Origin: an uncultured Dialister sp.
Lineage (GTDB): Bacteria; Bacillota; Negativicutes; Veillonellales; Dialisteraceae
NCBI GenBank assembly: GCA_900543165.1
Contig: UQQQ01000050.1
Location: forward strand, 1-14,502
Direction of reading: 5' to 3'
DNA length: 14,502 bases
Each line of letters starts with the position of its first letter. The stretch's first letter is position 1. Under the pieces are notes generated by a model. That model saw only the letters and a program-made list of their open reading frames with translations, searched no databases and was not told the DNA's origin. The translations under genes and the position numbers were made by a program. Below, piece after piece: positions 6,243 through 13,020 of this stretch.

Positions 6243-6326
6243 TCAATTTCCCGCTGTATGCATTTCCCCATCCGGGATCACCGCCCAATCGTAAGCATCC
6301 CGATGGATTTCTATATCGGAAGAGGG
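6243..6326 (-). pseudogene. Possible 3' remnant of an unidentified gene
   Basis: Reading the minus strand, codons from about 6326 down to a TGA at 6243-6245 give a protein-like tail (DIEIHRDAYDWAVIP, then DGEMHTAGN). The composition is unlike the surrounding repeat translations. The open frame runs back only into the GGATTAGGAGTGA heptamer repeats at 6327 and meets a stop there. This looks like the end of a gene whose body was replaced by repeat DNA. I do not recognise the family, and chance is possible. Confidence 0.25.
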
Positions 6327-6482
6327 AGCTAGGGATTAGGAGTGACTAGTGACTGGTGACTTGAATACTACTTTCGGGTATCGCCCCGTATATTCGTGGC
6401 GAAGCCGTCACCTGACCCCTGAAGTTTGAAAGCAGAGATGAGTAGCTAGGGATTGGGGATTAGGAGTGACTGGTGGCTGGGA
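6327..6482. repeat. Degenerate heptamer repeats (GGAGTGA/GTGACTR type)
   Basis: Two related runs, 6327-6362 and 6443-6482, share AGCTAGGGATT, GGATTAGGAGTGACT and TGGTGACT/TGGTGGCT. Between them is an inverse copy of CTGCTTTCAAACTTC (about 6419-6438), also seen in the plus orientation at 9393-9407. Related runs lie at 9836-9870, 9979-10006 and 12834-12870. They are non-coding. Confidence 0.65.
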
Positions 6483-6493
6483 TTCTCCGGCAT

Positions 6494-6638
6494 CGTCATC
6501 CCGAGCGCAGCCGAGGGATCTTTACTGCACTGCGGGAATCAGCGTGTATGCGCTGAGGGAAAACGATGTCCTGGTGCTGCCTCACATCAGGCGATGAGCG
6601 TTCTGCAATAAAGACCCTCGGCTACGCTCGAAATGACG
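6494..6638. repeat. CGTCATCCCGAGCG palindromic repeat, solo copy
   Basis: Imperfect inverted arms of about 30 bases (CGTCATCCCGAGCGCAGCC at the left, its near inverse ending GAAATGACG at the right) enclose an interior unlike that of the array at 183-650. The family is therefore defined by its ends, not its core. Confidence 0.8.
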
Positions 6639-6665
6639 ATGCGCACGAAGCGCTATCAAAACTCC

Positions 6666-6798
6666 GCGGCGCTTCTGATTTTTATGCGCCGCACCACCAT
6701 TTCTCATTTCTAATTTCTCATTCAAGCGAAGCTTTCAAACGGAATCAAAGGGCACCACGCCCCACGGGCTAACCCTGAACCTTGAACCCTGAACCCTT
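6666..6798. repeat. Composite intergenic element upstream of the aldehyde dehydrogenase
   Basis: It has in order: a GCGGCGC/GCGCCGC hairpin (6666-6692); CACCACC followed by TTTCTCA/TTTCTAA heptamers; a conserved block (AAAGGGCACCACGCC, then CACGGGCTA); and GAACC(C/T)T runs (to 6798). The same parts in the same order and orientation lie at 12801-12940, before the Sel1 gene. It ends about 23 bases before the AAGGAAGG ribosome binding site of the dehydrogenase. No clear promoter for the dehydrogenase was found. Confidence 0.7.
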
Positions 6799-6836
6799 AT
6801 TTTCTCTCTTCCATTTCTGAAAGGAAGGTCATTCTT

Positions 6837-8318
6837 ATGGCAGACATCCAGAAACAGTACGGACTTTTTATCGATGGTGATTTTGTCCCAGCCGGTGACG
6901 GCGCGACATTTGCGGCGCACAATCCGGCGAATGGCGAAGAGCTCGCTCTCTTTGCGGAAGCGACGAAGGAAGATGTAGATAAAGCTGTGAAAGCGGCCCG
7001 CGCGGCACTCCCAGCTTGGTCGAAGACATCCCCCGTCGAAAGACAGAATCTTCTTCTCAAAATCGCAGACATCATCGATACCAATGCCGATCACCTGGCT
7101 CTCATGGAGACGCTCGACAACGGCAAGCCGATCCGCGAGACGAAGGCAGCGGATGTCCCGCTCGGCAGCGACCATTTCCGCTACTTTGCAGGCTGCCTCC
7201 GTGCGTGGGAGGGCAGTGCGACGATGATCGATGACAATACCATGTCGCTCATCCTTCATGAACCTGTCGGCGTGGTCGGTCAGGTCATCCCGTGGAATTT
7301 CCCCTTCACCATGGCATGCTGGAAGCTCGCTCCGGCGCTCGCGGCGGGCAATACCATCGTCATGAAGCCATCCTCCCACACATCGCTGTCTTTGATGGAA
7401 TTCATGCGTCTCATTCAGGACGTCCTGCCGAAGGGCGTGGTCAATGTCATCACCGGCAAGGGCTCGAAGTCCGGCCAGTGGCTGCTCGACCATCCGGATC
7501 TGGACAAGCTCGCTTTCACAGGCTCCACTGAAGTCGGCCACGGCGTGTATCAGGCAGCCTGCGACAAGCTCATCCCCTGTACGCTCGAACTCGGCGGGAA
7601 ATCCGCGAACATCGTCTTTGACGACTGCGATCTTTCCCAGGCCATCGATGGTGCCTGCAAGGGCATCCTCTTCAATCAGGGGCAGGTCTGCTGCGCCGGC
7701 TCTCGTCTCTTTGTCCAGGAAGGCATCTTCGATGAATTCCTGAAGCACCTGAAAGCGACCTTCAAAGCGGTCAAGATCGGTGATCCGACGGATCCATCGA
7801 CACAGCTCGGTGCACAGATTTACAAATCCCAGCAGGATAAAGTCCTGAATTACGTCAAGATCGGCATCGAAGAAGGCGCGACCCTTGTGACGGGCGGCAA
7901 ACGCTATACAGCAAACGGCTGTGATAAGGGCTACTTCATGGAACCGACCATCCTTGTCACCGACAAGCCGGACTGCCGCGTGTGCCAGGAAGAAATCTTC
8001 GGACCTGTCGTCGTGGTACAGAAATTCAAGACCGCTGACGAAGTCATCGCGCTGGCCAATGACAGCGTGTATGGCCTCGGCGGCGCGGTATTCACCAAGA
8101 ATATCAATACCGCACTCAAGGTCGCACGCAGCGTCCGCACCGGCCGCATGTGGGTGAATACCTACAACGATCTGCCGGCAGGCGCACCTTTTGGCGGCTA
8201 CAAACAGTCCGGCATCGGTCGTGAAACGCACAAGGTCATGCTCGAACACTACAGCCAGATGAAGAATATTTTCATCAACCTGAAAGATGGCGTCAGCGGG
8301 ATGTATGATATCAAATAA
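6837..8318 (+). CDS. NAD(P)-dependent aldehyde dehydrogenase, AldB/ExaC-like
   Basis: The protein has 493 residues, a full-length member of the aldehyde dehydrogenase superfamily that oxidises aldehydes to acids with NAD(P)+. The catalytic Cys is C285 in FNQGQVCCAGSR and the general base is E251 in LELGGKS, the usual 34 residues apart. The cofactor-binding PWNFP and FTGSTEVG motifs are present. DNGKPIRET, DHFRYFAGC and GYKQSGIGRETHK near the end resemble E. coli AldB and ExaC, which act on acetaldehyde and similar substrates; the true substrate is not shown here. The ATG follows AAGGAAGG (6821-6828) by 8 bases. It is transcribed alone and ends in a strong terminator. It lacks the fused alcohol dehydrogenase domain of AdhE. 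Confidence 0.93.
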   Translation: MADIQKQYGLFIDGDFVPAGDGATFAAHNPANGEELALFAEATKEDVDKAVKAARAALPAWSKTSPVERQNLLLKIADIIDTNADHLALMETLDNGKPIRETKAADVPLGSDHFRYFAGCLRAWEGSATMIDDNTMSLILHEPVGVVGQVIPWNFPFTMACWKLAPALAAGNTIVMKPSSHTSLSLMEFMRLIQDVLPKGVVNVITGKGSKSGQWLLDHPDLDKLAFTGSTEVGHGVYQAACDKLIPCTLELGGKSANIVFDDCDLSQAIDGACKGILFNQGQVCCAGSRLFVQEGIFDEFLKHLKATFKAVKIGDPTDPSTQLGAQIYKSQQDKVLNYVKIGIEEGATLVTGGKRYTANGCDKGYFMEPTILVTDKPDCRVCQEEIFGPVVVVQKFKTADEVIALANDSVYGLGGAVFTKNINTALKVARSVRTGRMWVNTYNDLPAGAPFGGYKQSGIGRETHKVMLEHYSQMKNIFINLKDGVSGMYDIK

Positions 8319-8327
8319 ATGAAATAT

Positions 8328-8361
8328 AAAAATCCCTGCTCCGATAGGAGCGGGGATTTTT
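8328..8361 (+). terminator. Terminator of the aldehyde dehydrogenase gene
   Basis: AAAAATCCCTGCTCC pairs with GGAGCGGGGATTTTT (one G-U pair) around a 4-base loop. It starts 9 bases after the stop. Confidence 0.95.
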
Positions 8362-8375
8362 GTGCTTCAGAGGTT

Positions 8376-8583
8376 GGCGGATAGCGCTTTTCCCGTATCG
8401 TCATTGAGAGCGTTGCCGAGAAATCTTTCTTGCACACGGGTTATCATGACGGGCGTCCTTGGCGGTAGGCTCAATACTTCTCGTTTCTCGTCATCAAACA
8501 CCCGGCGTTTTCCTGCCTGCAAGGGGGATCCCTCGGCTGCGCTCGGGATGACGGTGCGGGGAAGCAGCCTCAGTGTTTCCCTA
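8376..8583. repeat. 208-bp direct repeat, left copy
   Basis: Nearly identical, with a handful of mismatches, to 9415-9622 at a constant offset of 1039 bases. The core 8399-8553 has CGTCAT/ATGACG palindromic arms of the same family as 183-650; the flanks (ATAGCGCTTTTCCCGTAT and GGGGAAGCAGCCTCAG) are also repeated. Its right edge (TTTCCCTAG) coincides with the stop codon of the gene fragment at 8581-8664. Confidence 0.9.
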
Positions 8584-8664
8584 GGCATTTTCGATTCCTC
8601 CGCGAGTCGCATACTTATAAAAGAGGTGCGCGTTTGCACGCACCATCTCATCGAAGAGCGCCAG
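8581..8664 (-). pseudogene. Truncated copy of the gene at 9003-9272 (last 28 codons)
   Basis: The minus-strand codons give LALFDEMVRANAHLFYKYA then TRGGIENA and TAG, almost the same as the end of the gene at 9003-9272. The upstream part is missing beyond 8664. The overlapping start of a DUF4160 gene survives only as an ATG with CCT AG, after which the 208-bp repeat takes over. A duplicated cassette was evidently broken at both ends. It is not expected to be functional. Confidence 0.8.
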
Positions 8665-8731
8665 TATCCCTAGTCGCTCTTTCCTAATCCCTGCTTTCAG
8701 ATTTCGGGGGGCAATGGGTACAACGAACCTC

Positions 8732-9010
8732 TTAGCAGAAGTATGTCACATCATCAATGCAGAAGAATTCTTTCCAACGCCGTGTGATGAAGAAAACTTG
8801 GCTCTCGATGACCTCGAGTAGTTTAGCGAGGTCACGAGCGGGAATCTGTCCGTTGTTGTTGGCGAGAATACAGCCGCCTCGCTGCGTAATCCAGACTTTT
8901 GTACCGTTAGCAGTTGGCTTGCCTTTGGCGATATGAACGTGAATGGGTTCGCTTCCCTCATTTGCCCAAAAGTAAATTTTATAGCCGAGAAGCATGAATA
9001 GACTAGGCAC
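8732..9010 (-). CDS. DUF4160 domain protein
   Basis: This 92-residue protein starts MPSLFMLLGYKIYFWANEG, followed by SEPIHVHIAKG. The hydrophobic YKIYFW strand and the EPIHVHI motif (residues 21-27) are the hallmarks of DUF4160, a family of small proteins of unknown function often found beside DUF2442 or other small genes, sometimes suggested to be toxin-antitoxin-like. The start is GTG (complement of 9008-9010), chosen because GGAGGG lies 7 bases before it and the family's N-terminus begins there. Longer in-frame readings to 9244 run antisense through the neighbouring gene and are not real. It overlaps the upstream gene by 8 bases, so the two are co-translated. No terminator is obvious downstream. 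Confidence 0.8.
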   Translation of the reverse strand: MPSLFMLLGYKIYFWANEGSEPIHVHIAKGKPTANGTKVWITQRGGCILANNNGQIPARDLAKLLEVIESQVFFITRRWKEFFCIDDVTYFC

Positions 9011-9272
9011 TTTCGATCCCTCCGCAAGCTGCATACTTATAAAAGAGGTGCGCGTTCGCGCGTACCATCTCATCGAAGAGTGCCAGTTCTTCCTTGGAAA
9101 ATCCGTGAACATCAGTCCAAGTATAGGAGGGAAGCTCGCAACGGGCGTCGTCGAAACCGTCTTTCGTCGGCCGCTCGAAGTGGACAATGACGTGGTCTGC
9201 GCCATCTTTTGAAATAATTTGCGAGTGGACGATTTCTGTACCATCGTCCAAAGTCAGGTATGGATACATCAT
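9003..9272 (-). CDS. Small conserved-looking hypothetical protein, partner of the DUF4160 gene
   Basis: This 89-residue protein starts MMYPYLTLDDGTEIVHSQII, with VIVHFERPTKDGFDDA, ARCELPSYTW and EMVRANAHLFYKYA later. It has no signal peptide or membrane segment, and the composition is that of a small soluble alpha/beta protein. I do not recognise a named domain; similar sequences, as I recall, occur near DUF4160 genes in gut anaerobes. The first ATG is preferred because AGGAGG lies 8 bases upstream. Its TAG overlaps the start of the DUF4160 gene. A two-gene functional pair is inferred. A partial duplicate of its 3' end lies at 8581-8664. Confidence 0.75.
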   Translation of the reverse strand: MMYPYLTLDDGTEIVHSQIISKDGADHVIVHFERPTKDGFDDARCELPSYTWTDVHGFSKEELALFDEMVRANAHLFYKYAACGGIESA

Positions 9273-9414
9273 ATAGAAAACCTCCTTTGGCTAATGGGGT
9301 GGACAGGGGGGGAGTGGTACTCTTGTATTGCAAGTGCTTTTCAGACACCTGTCACGAGTCACTCTTCGCCCCTAGTCTTTGATTACTCATCCCTGCTTTC
9401 AAACTTCGGGGTTC

Positions 9415-9622
9415 GGCGGGTAGCGCTTTTCCCGTATCGTCATTTTGAGCGAAGCCGAGAAATCTTTCTTGCACACGGGTTATCACGACGGGCGTCCTTG
9501 GCGGTAGGCTCAATACTTCTCGTTTCTCGTCATCAAACACCCGGCGTTTTCCTGCCTGCAAGGGGGATCCCTCGGCTGCGCTCGGGATGACGGTGCGGGG
9601 AAGCAGCCTCAGCGTTTCCCTA
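9415..9622. repeat. 208-bp direct repeat, right copy
   Basis: The partner of 8376-8583 in the same orientation. The left palindrome arm reads CGTCATTTTGAGCGAAGCC here, against a slightly decayed version in the left copy. The two copies bracket the minus-strand two-gene cassette. Heptamer-like CTAATCCCTAGCCACTAG sequence follows. Confidence 0.9.
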
Positions 9623-9730
9623 ATCCCTAGCCACTAGTCCCCGGCACTATTCTTCCTCTATTCTACCACATTTCCCTACCGTGGTTTGAACGGATTATAA
9701 AAATATTCTAATTATTCACTCTTTATATTA

Positions 9731-9739
9731 TGGTATAAT
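9731..9739 (+). promoter_or_regulatory. Extended -10 promoter of the 2-oxoacid oxidoreductase operon
   Basis: TGGTATAAT is a perfect TATAAT (9734-9739) with the TGn extension. The -35 region is AT-rich and poor. It lies in an A+T-rich stretch after the last repeat and is the only good promoter before the gene at 10103, giving a leader of about 355 bases. Confidence 0.55.
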
Positions 9740-9745
9740 GAATTA

Positions 9746-10102
9746 GTTAATGTGAGTGTGTATTGCGGTCACAAGGGAGGAAAAGGCTTTATTATTGTGT
9801 TTCGAACCTGTCAGGGTTAAGCTGCTTTTGTTAAAAGTGAGGAGTGAGGAATTAGGAGTGAGGAGTGATGGAAGGGGCGCAAAATTTATAGAGCGCCCCA
9901 ATACCCCGATTTTATATAATGGCTCGTGCGTCATTTATATAAAATTTCACAGCGTTTTCAAATTTTATGCGCTGTACCTTCACTTCTAACTTCTAACTTC
10001 CAACTGTTGTCAGAGGCTGTCTTACCTGTCAGTTGTGCGAAATGCAATGTGGTAGAGCGTCAAATTTCCTCAGCATTTTTCCCTATCAAGGAGGAAAACG
10101 GA
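9746..10102 (+). other. Long structured leader of the 2-oxoacid oxidoreductase operon
   Basis: This non-coding stretch carries heptamers (9836-9870) and inverse-type heptamers (9979-10006). It has three hairpins: GGGGCGC/GCGCCCC (9874-9899); an A+T-rich stem of about 13 bp with one bulge (9909-9945); and ACAGCG/CGCTGT (9949-9975). It does not match any riboswitch or T-box signature I know. Open frames crossing it run through the repeats and are not credible. Confidence 0.45.
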
Positions 10103-11851
10103 TTGGAAACGAAACGTGATTTTATCTGGAAGATGGGCGGCCAGCAGGGACAGGGTGTCGAGTCCTGCGGCGAAATCCTTGGCAAGGTCCTGGCGCAGGA
10201 AGGATACTCTCTTTTCAGCCAGCGCCTCTTTGCTTCCCGTATCAAGGGCGGCCACACCACCATCGCACTGCGTATTGCGACGAAAGAAATCGCGACCATT
10301 GGCGAGCATGTAGACTGTCTGGTCGCACTCGATCAGGAAACGATCGATATCCATGGCAAGGAAGTGCCGGAAGGCGGCGTCATCATCGCCGATGATGCGT
10401 TCCACCCGAAATTTGAAGCACATACCGGACGCATGTTCCTTGCGCTCCCGATCACGGAGCTGGCGAAGAAATACGGCAGCATGCAGATGAAGAATATCGC
10501 AGCACTTGGCATGAGTGCCGGCGTGCTGGGATTCCCGGAAGAACCATTCTACGGCTTCATCGCCGACCGTTTTGCCAAGAAGGGCGATGAAATCATTTCT
10601 AAAAACAAGGCGATCTTCAAGGACGGCTATGATACCGCCATCGCTGCGATGCACGGCGTAGAGCTCGGAAAGCTAGCGACCCCGCCGAAGAAGGACCAGC
10701 TCTACCTGCTCGGCAATGAAGCAGCAGCGCTTGGCGCGATTTCCGCAGGGGCCCGCTTCATGGCATCCTACCCGATCACGCCGGCGACGGAGATTATGGA
10801 ATACATGATCAAAGTCATCCATAAGATCCATGGCACTGTCGTACAGACCGAAGACGAGCTCTCTTCCTGCATGATGGCGATGGGCGGCGGCTATGCAGGC
10901 GTCCGTGCCTTCACTGCGACCTCCGGCCCAGGGCTCTCCCTGATGGCAGAGTCGATCTCCATGGCAGCGACCGCAGAAATTCCGGTCGTCATCATCGATG
11001 TCATGCGTGCCGGCCCGTCCACGGGCATGGCGACCAAGGTGGAACAGAGCGACATTCGCTATGCGATCGGCTCTGGCCATGGCGATGCGGAAAAGATCGT
11101 CCTCGCAGCTGCTTCTATCGAAGACTGCTACTACATCACCCAGGAAGCTTTCAACCTTGCTGAAAAGTTCCAGACCCCGGTCATCGTTCTCTCCGATCTG
11201 CAGTTCGGCATGTGCAAACAGTCCGTCCCGGCCTTTGATCTTCACCGCGTCGGGATCGAGCGCGGCAAGCTCATCCGTGAAGGACTGCCGGAACTCGATA
11301 CGAAGAAGAAAGAATACTTCCATCGTTTCGAAGATGTGGAAGACGGCATCTCCCCGAGAACTATCCCGGGCGTGAAGAACGGCATGTTCCTCTCCACGGG
11401 CCTCGAACACAATGTCTTCGGCAAACCGGCAGAAGGCGTGGGCGACCGTGTGATGGAAATGGAAAAGCGCCACCGCAAATTTGCCGGCGTACCGGAAGCG
11501 ATCACCCCGTTCTTCGTCAACCATGAAGATACAGAATGCGACCTGCTCCTCGTAGGCATCACCTCCACCGGCGGTGCGATCGATGAAGCCTGCGAAGCAC
11601 TCGAAGCAGAAGGCAAGAAGGTAAACCACCTGCACCTGCGTCTGCTCTCGCCATTCCCGGCCGAAGCCCTTCGCCCCTACATCGAAGGTGCGAAGAAAGT
11701 CCTCATCGTAGAAGAAGACCTGACAGAGCAGCTTCGCGAGCTCTTTGCGATCCATTTCTCCTGCCATGACAAACTGCTGTCCTGCCTGCAGTATGACGGC
11801 ACTCCGTTCACGGCATCCACCATTCTCAAAAAAGCTAAGGAGGTCTTCTAA
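10103..11851 (+). CDS. korA: 2-oxoacid:ferredoxin oxidoreductase, fused gamma-alpha subunit
   Basis: This 582-residue protein carries the gamma domain first (residues 1-190; MGGQQGQGVESCGEILG, then SRIKGGHTT). The alpha domain follows from about 200, with YPITPA at 223-228, EDELSSCMMAMGGGYAG and GPSTGMATKVEQSD, and a C-terminal domain ends the chain. Together with the beta subunit it oxidises a 2-oxoacid plus CoA to acyl-CoA and CO2, reducing ferredoxin. The KorA-type fusion suggests 2-oxoglutarate, but 2-oxoisovalerate or another acid cannot be excluded. The start is TTG at 10103: AAGGAGG (10088-10094) lies 8 bases upstream, and the protein family begins near here. An in-frame extension back to 9926 crosses repeat DNA and is rejected. 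One base separates it from the beta gene. Confidence 0.9.
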   Translation: METKRDFIWKMGGQQGQGVESCGEILGKVLAQEGYSLFSQRLFASRIKGGHTTIALRIATKEIATIGEHVDCLVALDQETIDIHGKEVPEGGVIIADDAFHPKFEAHTGRMFLALPITELAKKYGSMQMKNIAALGMSAGVLGFPEEPFYGFIADRFAKKGDEIISKNKAIFKDGYDTAIAAMHGVELGKLATPPKKDQLYLLGNEAAALGAISAGARFMASYPITPATEIMEYMIKVIHKIHGTVVQTEDELSSCMMAMGGGYAGVRAFTATSGPGLSLMAESISMAATAEIPVVIIDVMRAGPSTGMATKVEQSDIRYAIGSGHGDAEKIVLAAASIEDCYYITQEAFNLAEKFQTPVIVLSDLQFGMCKQSVPAFDLHRVGIERGKLIREGLPELDTKKKEYFHRFEDVEDGISPRTIPGVKNGMFLSTGLEHNVFGKPAEGVGDRVMEMEKRHRKFAGVPEAITPFFVNHEDTECDLLLVGITSTGGAIDEACEALEAEGKKVNHLHLRLLSPFPAEALRPYIEGAKKVLIVEEDLTEQLRELFAIHFSCHDKLLSCLQYDGTPFTASTILKKAKEVF

Positions 11852-11852
11852 G

Positions 11853-12719
11853 ATGGCATCACCGCGCGACTATAAAAATACCATTATTCCGAACTGGTGC
11901 CCCGGCTGCGGCGACTACGGCATTCAGAATGCCATCAGCGCCGTCTGCGCCAAAAAAGGCTGGGCGAATGAAGACATCACCCTGATTTCCGGTATCGGCT
12001 GCTCGTCCCGTATCGGCGGCTACCAGTACTGCTACGGCGCCCATACCACCCACGGTAGAGCCCTTCCCTTCGCACAGGGCATCAAGTGTGCAAACAAGGA
12101 CACCCATATGATCGTCTGCTCCGGCGACGGCGACTCCTACGCCATCGGTCTCGGCCATGCCATGCATGCGATGAAGAGAAATATGGACATCACCTACCTC
12201 GTCTTTGATAATCAGGTCTACGGTCTCACCAAAGGCCAGACCTCTCCGGCCTCCTCCCAGGGCTTCGTCACCAAGACCACTCCGGACGGCAACCCGATGA
12301 CCCCGCTCGATGCGCCTTCCATGGCCATCGCAGCCGGTGCCACCTTCGTCGCTCAGGCCTATGCCATCGACGGCAAGAACCTCGTCGACATCATTGAAAA
12401 AGCCGTCGATCACAAAGGCTTCTCCTACGTCAATATCTTCACCCCGTGCGTCACCTTCAACCATTTCAATACCGTTGAATGGTACAATACCCACCTGAAG
12501 AAGATCTCCGACATCCGTGAATCCTATGACCCGACCAGCAAAGCCCAGGCCTTCCACCTCCTCGCAGAGACCGACAGCCTCGTCACCGGCGTCATCTACG
12601 AAGAGACCGGCGCTCTTCCTTTCGGTGACATCGTACCGTCCAAAGATATCGCGCTTGTAGACTATGTAGAAAAGCCGAGCCAGGAAGTCTTCGACGACCT
12701 CTGCAAGGAATTTAGATAA
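11853..12719 (+). CDS. korB: 2-oxoacid:ferredoxin oxidoreductase, beta subunit (thiamine diphosphate-binding)
   Basis: The protein has 288 residues. Four cysteines fit the single [4Fe-4S] cluster of this family: C16 and C19 (CPGCGD), C50 (GIGCSS) and C199 (FTPCVTF). The thiamine diphosphate/Mg2+ motif is GDGDSYAIG (91-99), completed by DNQVYGLTKGQTSP (119-132). HGRALPFAQGIK (67-78) is typical of KorB. The beta subunit carries the cofactor and passes electrons to ferredoxin; the fused gamma-alpha protein completes the enzyme. The ATG is preferred: AAGGAGG (11837-11843) sits 9 bases before it, inside the end of the previous gene. A longer frame from 11745 is an overlap artefact. No delta (ferredoxin-like) subunit gene is nearby, as expected for two-subunit enzymes. 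Confidence 0.93.
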   Translation: MASPRDYKNTIIPNWCPGCGDYGIQNAISAVCAKKGWANEDITLISGIGCSSRIGGYQYCYGAHTTHGRALPFAQGIKCANKDTHMIVCSGDGDSYAIGLGHAMHAMKRNMDITYLVFDNQVYGLTKGQTSPASSQGFVTKTTPDGNPMTPLDAPSMAIAAGATFVAQAYAIDGKNLVDIIEKAVDHKGFSYVNIFTPCVTFNHFNTVEWYNTHLKKISDIRESYDPTSKAQAFHLLAETDSLVTGVIYEETGALPFGDIVPSKDIALVDYVEKPSQEVFDDLCKEFR

Positions 12720-12736
12720 GCATCAGCGATTGACGT

Positions 12737-12752
12737 TCTCCCATATGGGAGA
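12737..12752 (+). terminator. Weak hairpin after the oxidoreductase operon
   Basis: TCTCCC-ATAT-GGGAGA is a perfect 6-bp hairpin 17 bases after the stop, but no T run follows. It may be a message 3' end or a Rho-dependent site. Confidence 0.3.
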
Positions 12753-12762
12753 GTCGTGAAAA

Positions 12763-12940
12763 GGAATGGGTTCAGGGTTCAGGTTGATGGGTTCAGGGTT
12801 GTGGTGCGGCGCTTTATTATTTTTCGCGACGCACCACCACTCCTCACTCCTCACTCCTAACTCCTAACTAGAGCGAGCGCGAGTCTTTCACACGCAACCA
12901 AGGGGCAGCACGCCTCGCGGGCTACCCCTGAACCCATTCC
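12763..12940. repeat. Composite intergenic element with 15-bp inverted ends, upstream of the Sel1 gene
   Basis: It is bounded by GGAATGGGTTCAGGG (12763-12777) and its exact inverse (12926-12940). Inside are more GGGTTCA runs, a GTGGTGCG/CGCACCAC hairpin (12801-12837), CACTCCT/AACTCCT heptamers (12838-12870), and a block AAGGGGCAGCACGCC then CGCGGGCTA. The same components in the same order are at 6666-6798, which lacks the left end. The inverted ends suggest a MITE-like unit. No target duplication is obvious. Confidence 0.7.
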
Positions 12941-13020
12941 CATCTTTCGCAAATAGAGATTTGCTGATTTCAAAAACCAAAAACCTCTTTTCCCGTTGTA
13001 GAAAAGGAGCAGAACCAATC

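Noticed and set aside
6735..8249. 504-codon minus-strand ORF opposite the aldehyde dehydrogenase
   Set aside because: The plus strand encodes a complete enzyme with catalytic residues; the antisense frame is a codon-bias artefact.
9756..9989. 77-codon ORF in the oxidoreductase leader as a leader peptide
   Set aside because: It reads through heptamers and two hairpins, has no plausible start signal beyond a distant purine stretch, and shows no regulatory codon run.
9926..10102. Upstream extension of the oxidoreductase alpha gene to an ATG at 9926
   Set aside because: The added 59 codons run through heptamer repeats and hairpins, and the good ribosome binding site is at 10088-10094 before TTG 10103.
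11745..11852. Upstream extension of the beta gene overlapping the alpha gene
   Set aside because: The KorB family starts near ATG 11853, which has AAGGAGG at the right distance.
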